Shown: piece by piece, positions 1 to 9,237 of the stretch
How the letters are laid out: the number at the start of each line of letters is the position of its first letter
Position numbering within the stretch: position 1 is the stretch's first letter
DNA from: an uncultured Collinsella sp.
GTDB taxonomy: Bacteria > Actinomycetota > Coriobacteriia > Coriobacteriales > Coriobacteriaceae
Length of the DNA: 64,000 nucleotides
NCBI GenBank assembly: GCA_947642445.1
Contig: CANRSF010000014.1
Coordinates: 1-64,000 of the forward strand
Direction: 5' to 3'
The notes under the pieces: model-generated
Databases searched by the model: none
Told to the model about the DNA's origin: nothing
The model's input: only the letters and a program-made list of their open reading frames with translations
Made by a program: the position numbers and the translations under genes

Positions 1-345
1 AGCGACACGCTCCTCTATCGGCTGGTGTTTAACCTGGTCGAAAATGCCATCCGTTACAGCCGCCCCGGCTCGACTGTCAACGTCTCCATCTGCGACAACA
101 ACAGCCGCGTGTTCCTGCGAGTCGAGGACCAGGGCCCGGGAATACCCAAGCAGTACCGCGAGAGCATCTTCCAACCGTTCTTTCGCCTGGATAAATCCCG
201 CAGCAGGGCATACGGCGGCGCAGGACTCGGGCTAGCGCTTGTCTGGGAGATTGCGGCGCTTCACGGTGGCACGGTAGAGGTCGAAACAAGTTCCGAGAAC
301 GGGACCGTGATGCTCGTGACCCTCTCAAAGGGGGCCACCACGTGA
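1..345 (+). CDS. Sensor histidine kinase, C-terminal HATPase domain (truncated by window edge)
   Basis: Open from base 1; N-box 'LVENAIRYS', G1 'VEDQGPGIP', G2 'GGAGLGLALV'. Confidence 0.85.
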   Translation, partial: SDTLLYRLVFNLVENAIRYSRPGSTVNVSICDNNSRVFLRVEDQGPGIPKQYRESIFQPFFRLDKSRSRAYGGAGLGLALVWEIAALHGGTVEVETSSENGTVMLVTLSKGATT

Positions 346-504
346 TCCGACTGTCCAGGGGTCCCACGGGACTGCGGACAAAAAGTTGGACCATCGGGTC
401 CGGTTTGGAGTCCGCATGACATACAGTAGAGCCGTGGTGGAGAGGGCCGGGGCCGCGTGCCCGCGCTACAATAAACTCCGCGAATCACCGGCGAAAGGAA
501 CACG

Positions 505-1047
505 ATGCAGGACGACAAGGACAGGCTCACACAACTCACCTCGGAGCAGAACATGCTACTCAACCGGCTTATGCTCAAGATGGTTGAATTCGATGCCGGC
601 GACCCCAAGCGCATCCAGCACTTCGTGAAGGTGGCAAGTCTCGCGCGCACCATCGGCGAGGCCGAAAGCCTGCCCGCGCACGAGCTCTTCACGCTCACCG
701 CGGCGGCGATCGTCCACGATATCGGCATCCACCCGGCCATCGAGAAGTACGGCTCCAGTGCGGGCAAACTACAGGAGCAGGAGGGGCCGGCGCCGGCTCG
801 AGCCATGCTGCGCGGTCTGGGCTTTGATGTCCAGACCGTCGAGCGCGTGGCATTCCTCGTCGGGCATCACCACACCTACGACGCCATTGACGGGGTCGAC
901 TACCGGATTCTGGTCGAGGCGGACTTCTTGGTCAACCTGTACGAGGACGGCTGCTCCAGGGACGCCATGCTCGCGGCACGCGAGAGAGTCTTCCAGACCA
1001 GGACAGGCATAACGTTGCTCAACGCCATGTTCGGCCTGGAGAGTTAG
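505..1047 (+). CDS. HD-domain protein
   Basis: H..D-type motifs 'AAAIVHDIGIHP' and 'VGHHHTYD' in a 180-aa ORF. Confidence 0.7.
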   Translation: MQDDKDRLTQLTSEQNMLLNRLMLKMVEFDAGDPKRIQHFVKVASLARTIGEAESLPAHELFTLTAAAIVHDIGIHPAIEKYGSSAGKLQEQEGPAPARAMLRGLGFDVQTVERVAFLVGHHHTYDAIDGVDYRILVEADFLVNLYEDGCSRDAMLAARERVFQTRTGITLLNAMFGLES

Positions 1048-1317
1048 TTCAAGCGTCATCAACCGCCTATAGTGGCGCATCTTTTTTAGTGCTCTGGGAG
1101 ATGTTATGAGCATTGCGTCGACGCGGTTGCCTTCGGTCATAAACGTAGGATACGTTTCCCGTTCGCGACCGGTAAATAGACGGTAAGCGATCGGTCGGCA
1201 CAACATCAGACCTCTCCTCCCAACTCGGAACGGTGCAAACGCGTAGTACAATGGGAGGAGATATCGTGCCCCGGAAGGAATCCTGCAGCACGTATCCAGC
1301 CTGACCGAAGGAGCGAC

Positions 1318-2259
1318 ATGAATTCCACCGTATCTTTCCTCAACGGCGGCGGCCTGGGAGCCGTCATCCTGATCGTCGTCCTGATTGTGCTGGCCTTCAA
1401 CGCGTTCTTCGTGGTGAAACAGCAAAACGCCGTTATCATCGAGCGTCTGGGGCGTTTCAGCGCCATCCTGGGCGCGGGCCTACACGCCAAGGTGCCATTC
1501 ATCGACCGCAAGGCGGCGACAGTGAGCCTCCGCACCATGAAAAACGGCTTCGATATCGACGTTAAGACCCAAGACAACGTGACCATCGGCCTCGAGGTCT
1601 CTGTGCAATACCACGTGAGCTACGAGCGCGGAGAGACGCCCGCGCAGTCCGGTGTCTACAAGAGTTACTACATGTTGCAGCAACCCGTGGCGCAGATGCG
1701 CGACTTCATCACCGACGCCCTGCGCTCCTCCATCCCCGTCTACACGCTCGACGAGGTCTTCGCCAAGAAGGACGATATCGCCAAGGACGTCAACGCCACC
1801 GTTTCCGGGCAGATGGCAGCCTACGGCTTCACGCTCGTCTCCACGCTCATCACCAAGATCGCGCTGCCGGCCGAGGTCGAGAACTCCATGAACGACATCA
1901 ACGCCGCCCAGCGCAAGCGCGCCGCCGCGCAGGAGCTCGCCGAGGCCGACCGCATCAAGCGCGTCACCGAGGCGACCGCCGAGGCCGAGGCAATGGAAAA
2001 GGCGGGCGAAGGCATCGCCGCCCAGCGCAAGGCTATCGCGCTGGGCATCAAGGACTCCCTCGAGATTATCCAGGAGACGGGCATCGGCAACGACGAGGCC
2101 AACCAGCTGTTCATGTTTACGCAGTGGTCCGAGATGATGACGGAGTTCGCTCGCACGGGTAAAACCTCGACGGTCGTGCTGCCGAGCGATTTCTCGCAGT
2201 CGGCTTCGATGTTCGAGCAGATGCTGACCGCCACGAAGGCCACCGATGACGAGCGCTAG
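1318..2259 (+). CDS. SPFH/Band 7 (stomatin-like) membrane protein
   Basis: N-terminal TM, 'VVKQQNAVIIERLGRFSAILGAGLHAKVPFIDR', then A/E/R-rich coiled coil. Confidence 0.85.
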   Translation: MNSTVSFLNGGGLGAVILIVVLIVLAFNAFFVVKQQNAVIIERLGRFSAILGAGLHAKVPFIDRKAATVSLRTMKNGFDIDVKTQDNVTIGLEVSVQYHVSYERGETPAQSGVYKSYYMLQQPVAQMRDFITDALRSSIPVYTLDEVFAKKDDIAKDVNATVSGQMAAYGFTLVSTLITKIALPAEVENSMNDINAAQRKRAAAQELAEADRIKRVTEATAEAEAMEKAGEGIAAQRKAIALGIKDSLEIIQETGIGNDEANQLFMFTQWSEMMTEFARTGKTSTVVLPSDFSQSASMFEQMLTATKATDDER

Positions 2260-2310
2260 GTTGGATGCCGTGGTCTAACCGACACCGCCCCATCGGCATC
2301 AGGAGGAGAC

Positions 2311-3219
2311 ATGGCTCGCAACCGTTTTTTTCCGAGATCATCCGACGGCAGCGGGGACATCGACCCGTTTAACGCTGGCGATCCCATTATGCCGCTCGAC
2401 GATGTTGTCCCCACGCGCGATGAGCGCGTGGGGCCGGCGAGCCGCGCGGAACGACCGGAGGAGGCGGAAGCACAGAATCCACAAGCCGTCCCCGCCACCG
2501 CAACCAAGGCCTGGACCGAGGCCAAGACCGCGTTCAAGGCTAAATCCAAGAAAAGGGCAACAGATGGCCGGCATGTGTCGCACCGGGCCGAACCAGAACC
2601 GGAGTCCGTCTCGGACGACGATTCCGGCACGGAGAAGACTACTGGGCACCGCTGGGGCATCAACGGATACTCCATCACAATCGGCATCATCTTTCTTGCC
2701 ACACTGCTGCTCGGTGTCGTCGCCAACTGTGGCTCAATGATCATCGCCTCGATTATCGGCGCGGATGTGCCACCAATCGAGGCGATGGGCGAATCGGACG
2801 ACGACACGGGGGAGGATGACGCGGCAAAGGCGCGAGACGACGCCGAAGCCGAGGACAGAGCGGTCTCCGATGCCGCGACCGCGCGTCTTGACCATCTCTT
2901 CGACGATCCCGCAACGGGCGATCTCATCAAACGTGGACTCGACCGCCAGTTGAAGACCAACTTCGGCTACACGGCCAACGAGCTCGGTATCGATGCCACT
3001 GCCTATGAAAAGTGGTTCCTTGGCACCATTGGCTACCGGCTCAACTGCGCCCAAGCCTACGGCGACGGCACGGGGTTCGCTGCGTTCGACGTCACGTCCC
3101 CCGACATCTACCGGATGTTCAACGACTTCTACACCAAGACATCCGATTACGTCTTGAGCAACAGACTCTACGGGACATATGGACCCGATGGAGTTGCCGT
3201 CGCGCTCACAGACGAGTAG
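2311..3219 (+). CDS. Hypothetical membrane protein; coding signal continues in frame past a TAG to 3381
   Basis: 302-aa ORF with one TM; in-frame continuation after TAG reads KAQMSVYFNEALSKAAVRDDGYLSAWLSKGNDGTWMVDDTSLRETLTYLVGAA. Confidence 0.55.
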   Translation: MARNRFFPRSSDGSGDIDPFNAGDPIMPLDDVVPTRDERVGPASRAERPEEAEAQNPQAVPATATKAWTEAKTAFKAKSKKRATDGRHVSHRAEPEPESVSDDDSGTEKTTGHRWGINGYSITIGIIFLATLLLGVVANCGSMIIASIIGADVPPIEAMGESDDDTGEDDAAKARDDAEAEDRAVSDAATARLDHLFDDPATGDLIKRGLDRQLKTNFGYTANELGIDATAYEKWFLGTIGYRLNCAQAYGDGTGFAAFDVTSPDIYRMFNDFYTKTSDYVLSNRLYGTYGPDGVAVALTDE

Positions 3220-3498
3220 AAGGCCCAGATGAGCGTCTATTTCAACGAGGCGCTCTCGAAAGCCGCGGTAAGAGACGATGGCTACCTGAGCGCCTGGCTC
3301 TCCAAAGGCAATGACGGCACGTGGATGGTGGACGACACGAGCCTTCGGGAGACCCTGACGTACCTGGTCGGCGCCGCGTAAGGCATGCCAGGCAAGGCGA
3401 ATGGGCAGATACCCGAGGGGATTGTCCCGTCGCCGCCCGTCTTGTCCCAGACGACGAGGTCCGCCAGACCCGTGGCCATGACGGCGACGGAGCGCCCA

Positions 3499-4029
3499 TC
3501 ACCCCAGAAGGTCACCCAGCACGGCCGCACCGGTTTTGATGATCCCGAAGACGAAGAACGGTAGAAGCATCGCGAGCAGTGCGTCCATGCGCGGATTGAT
3601 CGTCTCCGGGATCTTCGGCCCGCCGAAGAACAGCGTCCCGTCGGGCGCGAGGTAGTCGATGAGCGGGTACTCCGGCCCACAGCTGTACAAATCATCCCCC
3701 CAAGTCGCCCAACTCGGCTGTAAGGTGTCCCGCAGGACAACTTCCTCACCCGTCTGCTCGCACACGTATACCGGCGTGCCCAAGAACAGCGAGTCGTCAT
3801 GCTCCGAATCGCCCGTTGTCGCGCAGTGCCACTGCCTCGGGTTCTCCTCGCGCCAGCGGAGGGTCCCGTCCTCGTCACGCTCGAGTCTTTGGAAGACGTA
3901 ACGGAGCCGCGTGTAACCCCGGGCCCGGAGCTTGCGGTCGAGCAGAAAACCTTTGATGTCTCCCACGAGCACGACCAGACAGAGAGCTGTGAGAAAGACG
4001 CTTGTGACGAGTCCCATCAGCATGTCCAC
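3499..4029 (-). CDS. Hypothetical membrane protein with N- and C-terminal TM segments
   Basis: 176-aa ORF with hydrophobic ends. Confidence 0.5.
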   Translation of the reverse strand: MDMLMGLVTSVFLTALCLVVLVGDIKGFLLDRKLRARGYTRLRYVFQRLERDEDGTLRWREENPRQWHCATTGDSEHDDSLFLGTPVYVCEQTGEEVVLRDTLQPSWATWGDDLYSCGPEYPLIDYLAPDGTLFFGGPKIPETINPRMDALLAMLLPFFVFGIIKTGAAVLGDLLG

Positions 4030-4345
4030 GGCAGCCCCAACCTCTCGGACGAGATCATTTCACATTAATCATAGAGGACGTGAGCCACGGGCGAAAAGAG
4101 CGCCGGTAAGCGTTTACTGAACGCTTACCGGAACGCGCGAGCGTGCGGCGCAGACGGGTGGCGATGCCACGCCACGCTTTACTCCACATTAACCATCTAG
4201 AAAAACGCCATACGGAGACCGCTGACACGCCCATTGGGCTCGATTCGAGTTTCACGGACCCAGAAACGACCCCGTTTCCCTCGGGGAAAAATTTCGCGCG
4301 TCTACTCACTCGGGATGCTGTCAAGGCGGCGTCAATGCGTGCGAC

Positions 4346-5029
4346 CTACACCTTCTCGCTTTTCGAGGCTTCGTCTGCAGGACCATCGGAATCGATACGG
4401 AATCGATCGGCATACCATTCATCCGAAGCAATCACCTTATGGAGCATCTGGAGATGCAGGTCGACATAGTGGCAGAACGCCTTGCCGCATTCCACGAGAG
4501 GCGCATTGTTTCTCTCGTTGGGCTCGGCTCCAAAATTAAACTCGACCTCATAGCCCTCCCCAGGCACACCCATGCTCGGCAGAATATCAGTGGAGAAGTG
4601 AACGAATCCAGACGTCACCTTGTATACATCTTTTACCTTTGGATCGTACTTCTCGAGTAAGTCTTGAAGTCTTCTATCGAACATCTTCTCACCCGAAAAA
4701 TCTTTCAGCTTGTTCACAGGCACACCTTGAAACACCTGCTTGAGAAAGTCATCCTGGTCTTCGGCGGCGAATAACGCGAATGTCCGCAGGCAGACTCCAA
4801 CCTGTGCGCGGAGAAGCTGGGCGACGCAAACAAGATTCCTCGACTCGAGCATGGAGATGAATCCGTCTATCAGTCTCATCGCATACTCAGAGGAGGATGC
4901 CAGACATAGGTCCCATTGGGTAAAGTCGCCGTTCATGAAGGGAATCACTGCATTGCGCTCGGCGACTCTCAAGGCACTCAGGCTTTGTTCTATTTTCCCA
5001 GCTTCTTGTTTGAACTGTTCGCTATCCAA
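4346..5029 (-). CDS. Hypothetical soluble protein
   Basis: 227-aa ORF with normal composition; no recognised domain. Confidence 0.55.
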   Translation of the reverse strand: MDSEQFKQEAGKIEQSLSALRVAERNAVIPFMNGDFTQWDLCLASSSEYAMRLIDGFISMLESRNLVCVAQLLRAQVGVCLRTFALFAAEDQDDFLKQVFQGVPVNKLKDFSGEKMFDRRLQDLLEKYDPKVKDVYKVTSGFVHFSTDILPSMGVPGEGYEVEFNFGAEPNERNNAPLVECGKAFCHYVDLHLQMLHKVIASDEWYADRFRIDSDGPADEASKSEKV

Positions 5030-5186
5030 AATGCCCCCAAATGCCGGCTTCTCAACAAATCAGAAAAAGCAAGAGAGACAGAGATTAGGTTCATGCTCCA
5101 CTGAACCCGCGCTTCCAGTCGAGGTATTCCTCCTCGGAGATCTCCCCGGAGTCCCGTCTCTCGCGCCCCTCACGGAACTGTCCATA

Positions 5187-5429
5187 TCAGTGTAGCCAAT
5201 CCATGTAGACGTTGTTGGAGGACGGGTCCTTCCGAGCAACGGAGGCGGAGAACGCCTTCACGAGCTCGGGCTTGCCGGAGCGGCGCACCCCCGTGGTCAC
5301 CTTGATGCCCCGGGTGCCCTTGAGCGCCCAAAGCCACTCCATATACGTACTGCGGTCTACCCAAGCCATCATCAGCTCCTTATCGGTTTCGAAACCGAGA
5401 GAGCAATATGCGCAAGGGCGCGGCCGCAC
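5187..5429 (-). pseudogene. Remnant of N-terminus of an AAA ATPase (DUF4143-type)
   Basis: 'YMEWLWALKGTRGIKVTTGVRRSGKPELVKAF' resembles the Walker A region of these ATPases, with GKP in place of GKS/T; rest of protein missing. Confidence 0.55.
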
Positions 5430-5480
5430 GTGCTACAATGCGGCCATCAGAGATGAAAACGGAATTACGAGGATTGAGCC

Positions 5481-5672
5481 ATGTGGGATGAATTAGGCAT
5501 AAGCGCAGGAACGGCGATTATTATTATAATTGCGCTGTATTACGTTATCAAATGGGCAGTGAAAAATGGCATAAAAGAAGCCTATGGTGCCATCACCGGC
5601 AAGAAGAGCGATGAAGATGTCCAAAACGAAATAGACCTGGAAGGACTTGGATTGAATCAAGAAGATCGATAA
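5481..5672 (+). CDS. Small single-TM protein, 63 aa
   Basis: ORF with strong hydrophobic segment 'AGTAIIIIIALYYVIKWAV', followed by a hairpin. Confidence 0.5.
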   Translation: MWDELGISAGTAIIIIIALYYVIKWAVKNGIKEAYGAITGKKSDEDVQNEIDLEGLGLNQEDR

Positions 5673-5696
5673 ATCCAGTTTCATGGGCACCGAAAA

Positions 5697-5726
5697 GGCC
5701 TCCGTTCCCAAACGGGAACGGAGGCC
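5697..5726. terminator. Hairpin terminator candidate
   Basis: Perfect 13-bp inverted repeat ggcctccgttccc/gggaacggaggcc with 4-nt loop. Confidence 0.6.
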
Positions 5727-5738
5727 AAATGAACTAAC

Positions 5739-6727
5739 TTACTCCCACTCCACCGTGCCGAAGGGCATGGGGGTCAGGTCGTAGCAGACGCGGCAGATGT
5801 CGGGAACCTCGGCATTAACGCGAGCAGTCATGCGCTTGAGCAGTGCCCAGTCAAGCTCGGGCACCTCGGCGGTCATGACATCGACGGTGTTGATGCAGCG
5901 GATGATGCAGGGCCAGTCGTAGGCGCGCTTGCCCTCGCGCACGCCGGTGGCGCGGAAATCGGGCACGACGGCAAGGTAGAAGCTGGAAGGCCCCACGGCT
6001 TCGAACACGAACCTCACCGGCACCGGCGATTCCGCAGTGTCGCGGTAAGCGTACAGCAGGGCGAGGCACCCGCCGGCCGATCCGCCCCCGATGGCCATCT
6101 CGTTCACGGGGTAGCCCAGCTTGGCCGCCTCGGCGACCACCGCGTCCATGCTCTCTTGATTTCCAGAGACTGCGTGAGGATGTTCGCCCCGGGGTGCTGC
6201 TCGCTGAAAAGCGTGTAGTTGATACCCGCAGCCACGTAGCCCTGAGCGCAGAGCCAATGGAGGGTCCGCGCGTCGTCGGCCTTGTCACCGCTGGTGAACC
6301 CGCCGGAGTGCAGGTACACGACCAACCCGTAGTGCTGCCGCGACCGGTCGGCGGGTACATAGAGGTCGAACTTGTTCGCGTCGCCGTCGCCGTAGGGGAT
6401 GTCGGCATAAACCGTTCCCACCGAGTCGTTCCAAACGACGGAGAAATCGTCGCCGAGGGGATTGCTCACCAGCTTGATGGCCGCCGAAAGCGTGAAGACG
6501 GCAATGAATATCCCCACGTAGAGGAAGCCCCAGAGAATGCGGTGGCGCTTTTTGGATGGCTGCTCTGGCGCATCGGTGGCTTGGAGAGGAATCGCAGGAT
6601 CTCTAAAGCCATAATTACCTGCAGTACAAAGTGAGTACAGAATCAAAGCCACAAAATGACGTGAAATCAGTTGAATTCTGATCAAAATCGAACCGCCATC
6701 ATTGACAAGCCACTCGCTCCAATTCAT
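5739..6727 (-). pseudogene. Alpha/beta hydrolase (esterase-like), frameshifted, fused in frame to a GuaA C-terminal fragment
   Basis: ORF 6727-6104 carries the N-terminus ('YLHSGGF'); ORF 6257-5739 carries 'AIGGGSAGGCLALLYAYRD' and then switches to 'VVPDFRATGVREG...TVEWE' of GuaA. Confidence 0.7.
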
Positions 6728-8211
6728 CCAACTCTTAGCGCGTGACCATCAACGAGCTGTTCGATCAGCCATCTCGTTTGCCCTACAGCTTCCGCCAACC
6801 GGATATCGTGCGTGACCAGAAGGATCGCCCCGGGGAATCCAACGAGCAGTCTCTGCAATGCCTCTATCGAGCCGATATCGAGGTGATTGGTCGGCTCGTC
6901 GAGCACGAGGAAGTTGGGTTCCGCAACCAGCTTCTCCGCGAGCATCAGCTTTCGGAGCTCACCGGGGCTCAGGTCGTCGCCATCGAGCAGTCTATCGGGG
7001 TCGGAGTTCAGGCGTGCCACGATGGACAGGATACGCCCCTTTTGCTCTTGCGTATGCTTGCGCAGCTGCTCAAGGGCACGCTCTCGCTCGGCCGACGCAA
7101 CAACCTGAGGAACATAGGCAACCTTTATATTCTCGGGGACGGAATCGATGATGGCACGCACCAATAGACTCTTGCCCGTCCCATTTGCTCCGGTCAACAC
7201 CACATGGTCAGTTGGAGAGACCCAGAGCTGAGGCACATTCAAGCAGAACTCGCCCGCTAAGAGCCGAGTAGGACCAACGCGCGCAACGATACTCGATCTG
7301 GCGGCTTCTCCGAAATCGCTAATGCAGTGGTCGTAGCGCTTCGGCACAGAGTTCTCCGATAGCGTCGACTCCGCCCTCGCAAGACGTTCATCCATGGCGG
7401 CTGATAGTTTACCGGCTACACCGTCCTTCCCAGAGACTATGGCGCGCCCGATCCGCGCGCGCCCGTCGCTATCTCTCTTGTCCAGACCGCGCTTGCTGCG
7501 CTTGCCCTTCTGACGTGCCGCCTCCTCGCTCCTTCGCTGCGCCTCCGCCTTCAGCCGCTTCACTTCGCGCATAGCCTTCTCTCGGTCGTGCAGCGCGGTG
7601 GCACGTTCGCTTGCCGCCTGATCGCTCGCCTTCGAATAACCGCCCGGGCGCATGATCCAGCGTGCGCCGTCGCACAGGAGGCTCTGATCGACGAGGCCAT
7701 CGAGCAATTCCCTGTCATGGGAGATGAGGATGCCGACTCCATCGAATGAGGCTAGCGCCTCGCTCACGATTTCACGCGTCGGGGCATCAAGGTCGTTCGT
7801 CGGCTCATCCATGACGAGCACGTCGGGGCGAGCATAGAGCGCGCATGCGATCTGGAGTCGTTTCTGCTGGCCGCCTGAGAGCGTGTCGTAGCGCCAGGGC
7901 CAATCGTCTCCGATATGCAGAAGCGCCCTTGCACGCTGCGCTTCTTGGTTCCAGTCTGACGCGAAGTCGATAAGGTTCCCAGGTTCGAGCGAAGAATCCT
8001 GCTGGCAGTACACGGAGAACAGCTTCGGGCCCACCGTTCCGGAATCGGGCTCGATAAGGCGCGTGGCGATTCTCGCTAGCGTGCTCTTCCCGCATCCGTT
8101 GTCACCGATCACGGCAGTCCATCCTGAGGAAAACGTGACGCTGACATCCCTTACAGCGGGAGAGACCGCACCGGGATAGGTGTAACTAATGTTTGTGAGA
8201 TTCAACTGCAT
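6724..8211 (-). CDS. ABC-F family ATPase (two ABC domains, no TM)
   Basis: Two Walker A motifs (GDNGCGKST, GANGTGKS), LSGGQ and LSPGEL signatures, two 'DEPTN(D/H)LD' motifs. Confidence 0.9.
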   Translation of the reverse strand: MQLNLTNISYTYPGAVSPAVRDVSVTFSSGWTAVIGDNGCGKSTLARIATRLIEPDSGTVGPKLFSVYCQQDSSLEPGNLIDFASDWNQEAQRARALLHIGDDWPWRYDTLSGGQQKRLQIACALYARPDVLVMDEPTNDLDAPTREIVSEALASFDGVGILISHDRELLDGLVDQSLLCDGARWIMRPGGYSKASDQAASERATALHDREKAMREVKRLKAEAQRRSEEAARQKGKRSKRGLDKRDSDGRARIGRAIVSGKDGVAGKLSAAMDERLARAESTLSENSVPKRYDHCISDFGEAARSSIVARVGPTRLLAGEFCLNVPQLWVSPTDHVVLTGANGTGKSLLVRAIIDSVPENIKVAYVPQVVASAERERALEQLRKHTQEQKGRILSIVARLNSDPDRLLDGDDLSPGELRKLMLAEKLVAEPNFLVLDEPTNHLDIGSIEALQRLLVGFPGAILLVTHDIRLAEAVGQTRWLIEQLVDGHALRVG

Positions 8212-8627
8212 GGCGAGCTCCTTCGAAAGGAGGCCGCGCAGGGGTTAGGCACGCGAGCTGTGGAATCAAGACGAGAAGATACTGAAGCGACGCGGCACCC
8301 TAGCGCGCGACCGAGCGTACAAAATGGTCGTTTGGGCACCCTTAGTGGGCATCGCTAGTTCTTCATCTAACCTAACCTAACTCGAAGCGTCGCATGGCAA
8401 AGGCTCCGCTGATTGAATGATGCTCAGATTATAGCATGCGTATTGAATTGTAGCGCGCGTATTGAATATAGGTTTGAACCACGAACAAGCTGGGATAATG
8501 CATCATCACCCGCAAACCACCTGAAATTCTGCCAGCGAGTAATTCGAGGAAACGAATGTATCGACTGTGGGCAAGTATGATTAACTAAAGCAACACAAGG
8601 AGACGAATTGCAACACCAACAAGCGAA

Positions 8628-8657
8628 AATGGCTTAGCGATGCATCGCTAAGCCATT
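8628..8657. repeat. 30-bp perfect palindrome
   Basis: aatggcttagcgatgcatcgctaagccatt equals its own reverse complement. Confidence 0.9.
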
Positions 8658-8783
8658 GAATCGCCTCTTTGCAAAGTGAGAGAAATCCCAATGCGTTAAA
8701 AAAATCGTGTCAGAAAAGTACGCCTATTTACAAAGAAGTTCAAAGGAGCAAACTAATATAAAAAGTGCCTCTGAACTGGGGGT

Positions 8784-9188
8784 TTACTCCCACTCCACCG
8801 TGCCGACGGGCTTGGGGGTCAGGTCGTAGCAAACGCGGCAGATGCCGGGGACTTCGGCGGTAACGCGGGCGGTGATGCGCTTGAGCAGCGCCCAGTCGAG
8901 CTCGGGCACCTCGGCGGTCATGACATCGACGGTGTTGATGCAGCGGATGATGCAGGGCCAGTCGTAGGCGCGCTTGCCCTCGCGCACGCCGGTGGCGCGG
9001 AAGTCGGGCACGACGGCAAAGTACTGCCAAATGGTCAAGCCGGCCTTGTCGATCTCCTCACGCACGATGGCGTCGGCCTCGCGCAGCGCCTCAAGACGGT
9101 CGCGGGTAGATGGCACGGCATTCCGAGAGTTTACATCTCGGCACGCATGCTCAGTGAACACAATTTGATTGTCTAGCAATATTCCCAA
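8784..9188 (-). pseudogene. GMP synthase C-terminal fragment (divergent from the resident guaA)
   Basis: 'LREADAIVREEIDKAGLTIWQYFAVVPDFRATGVREGKRAYDWPCIIRCINTVDVMTAEVPELDWALLKRITARVTAEVPGICRVCYDLTPKPVGTVEWE'. Confidence 0.8.
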
Positions 9189-9237
9189 GTAAATTGTATA
9201 ATTCCAATTGTGATGGGATTATACAAAAGGACTTAAA

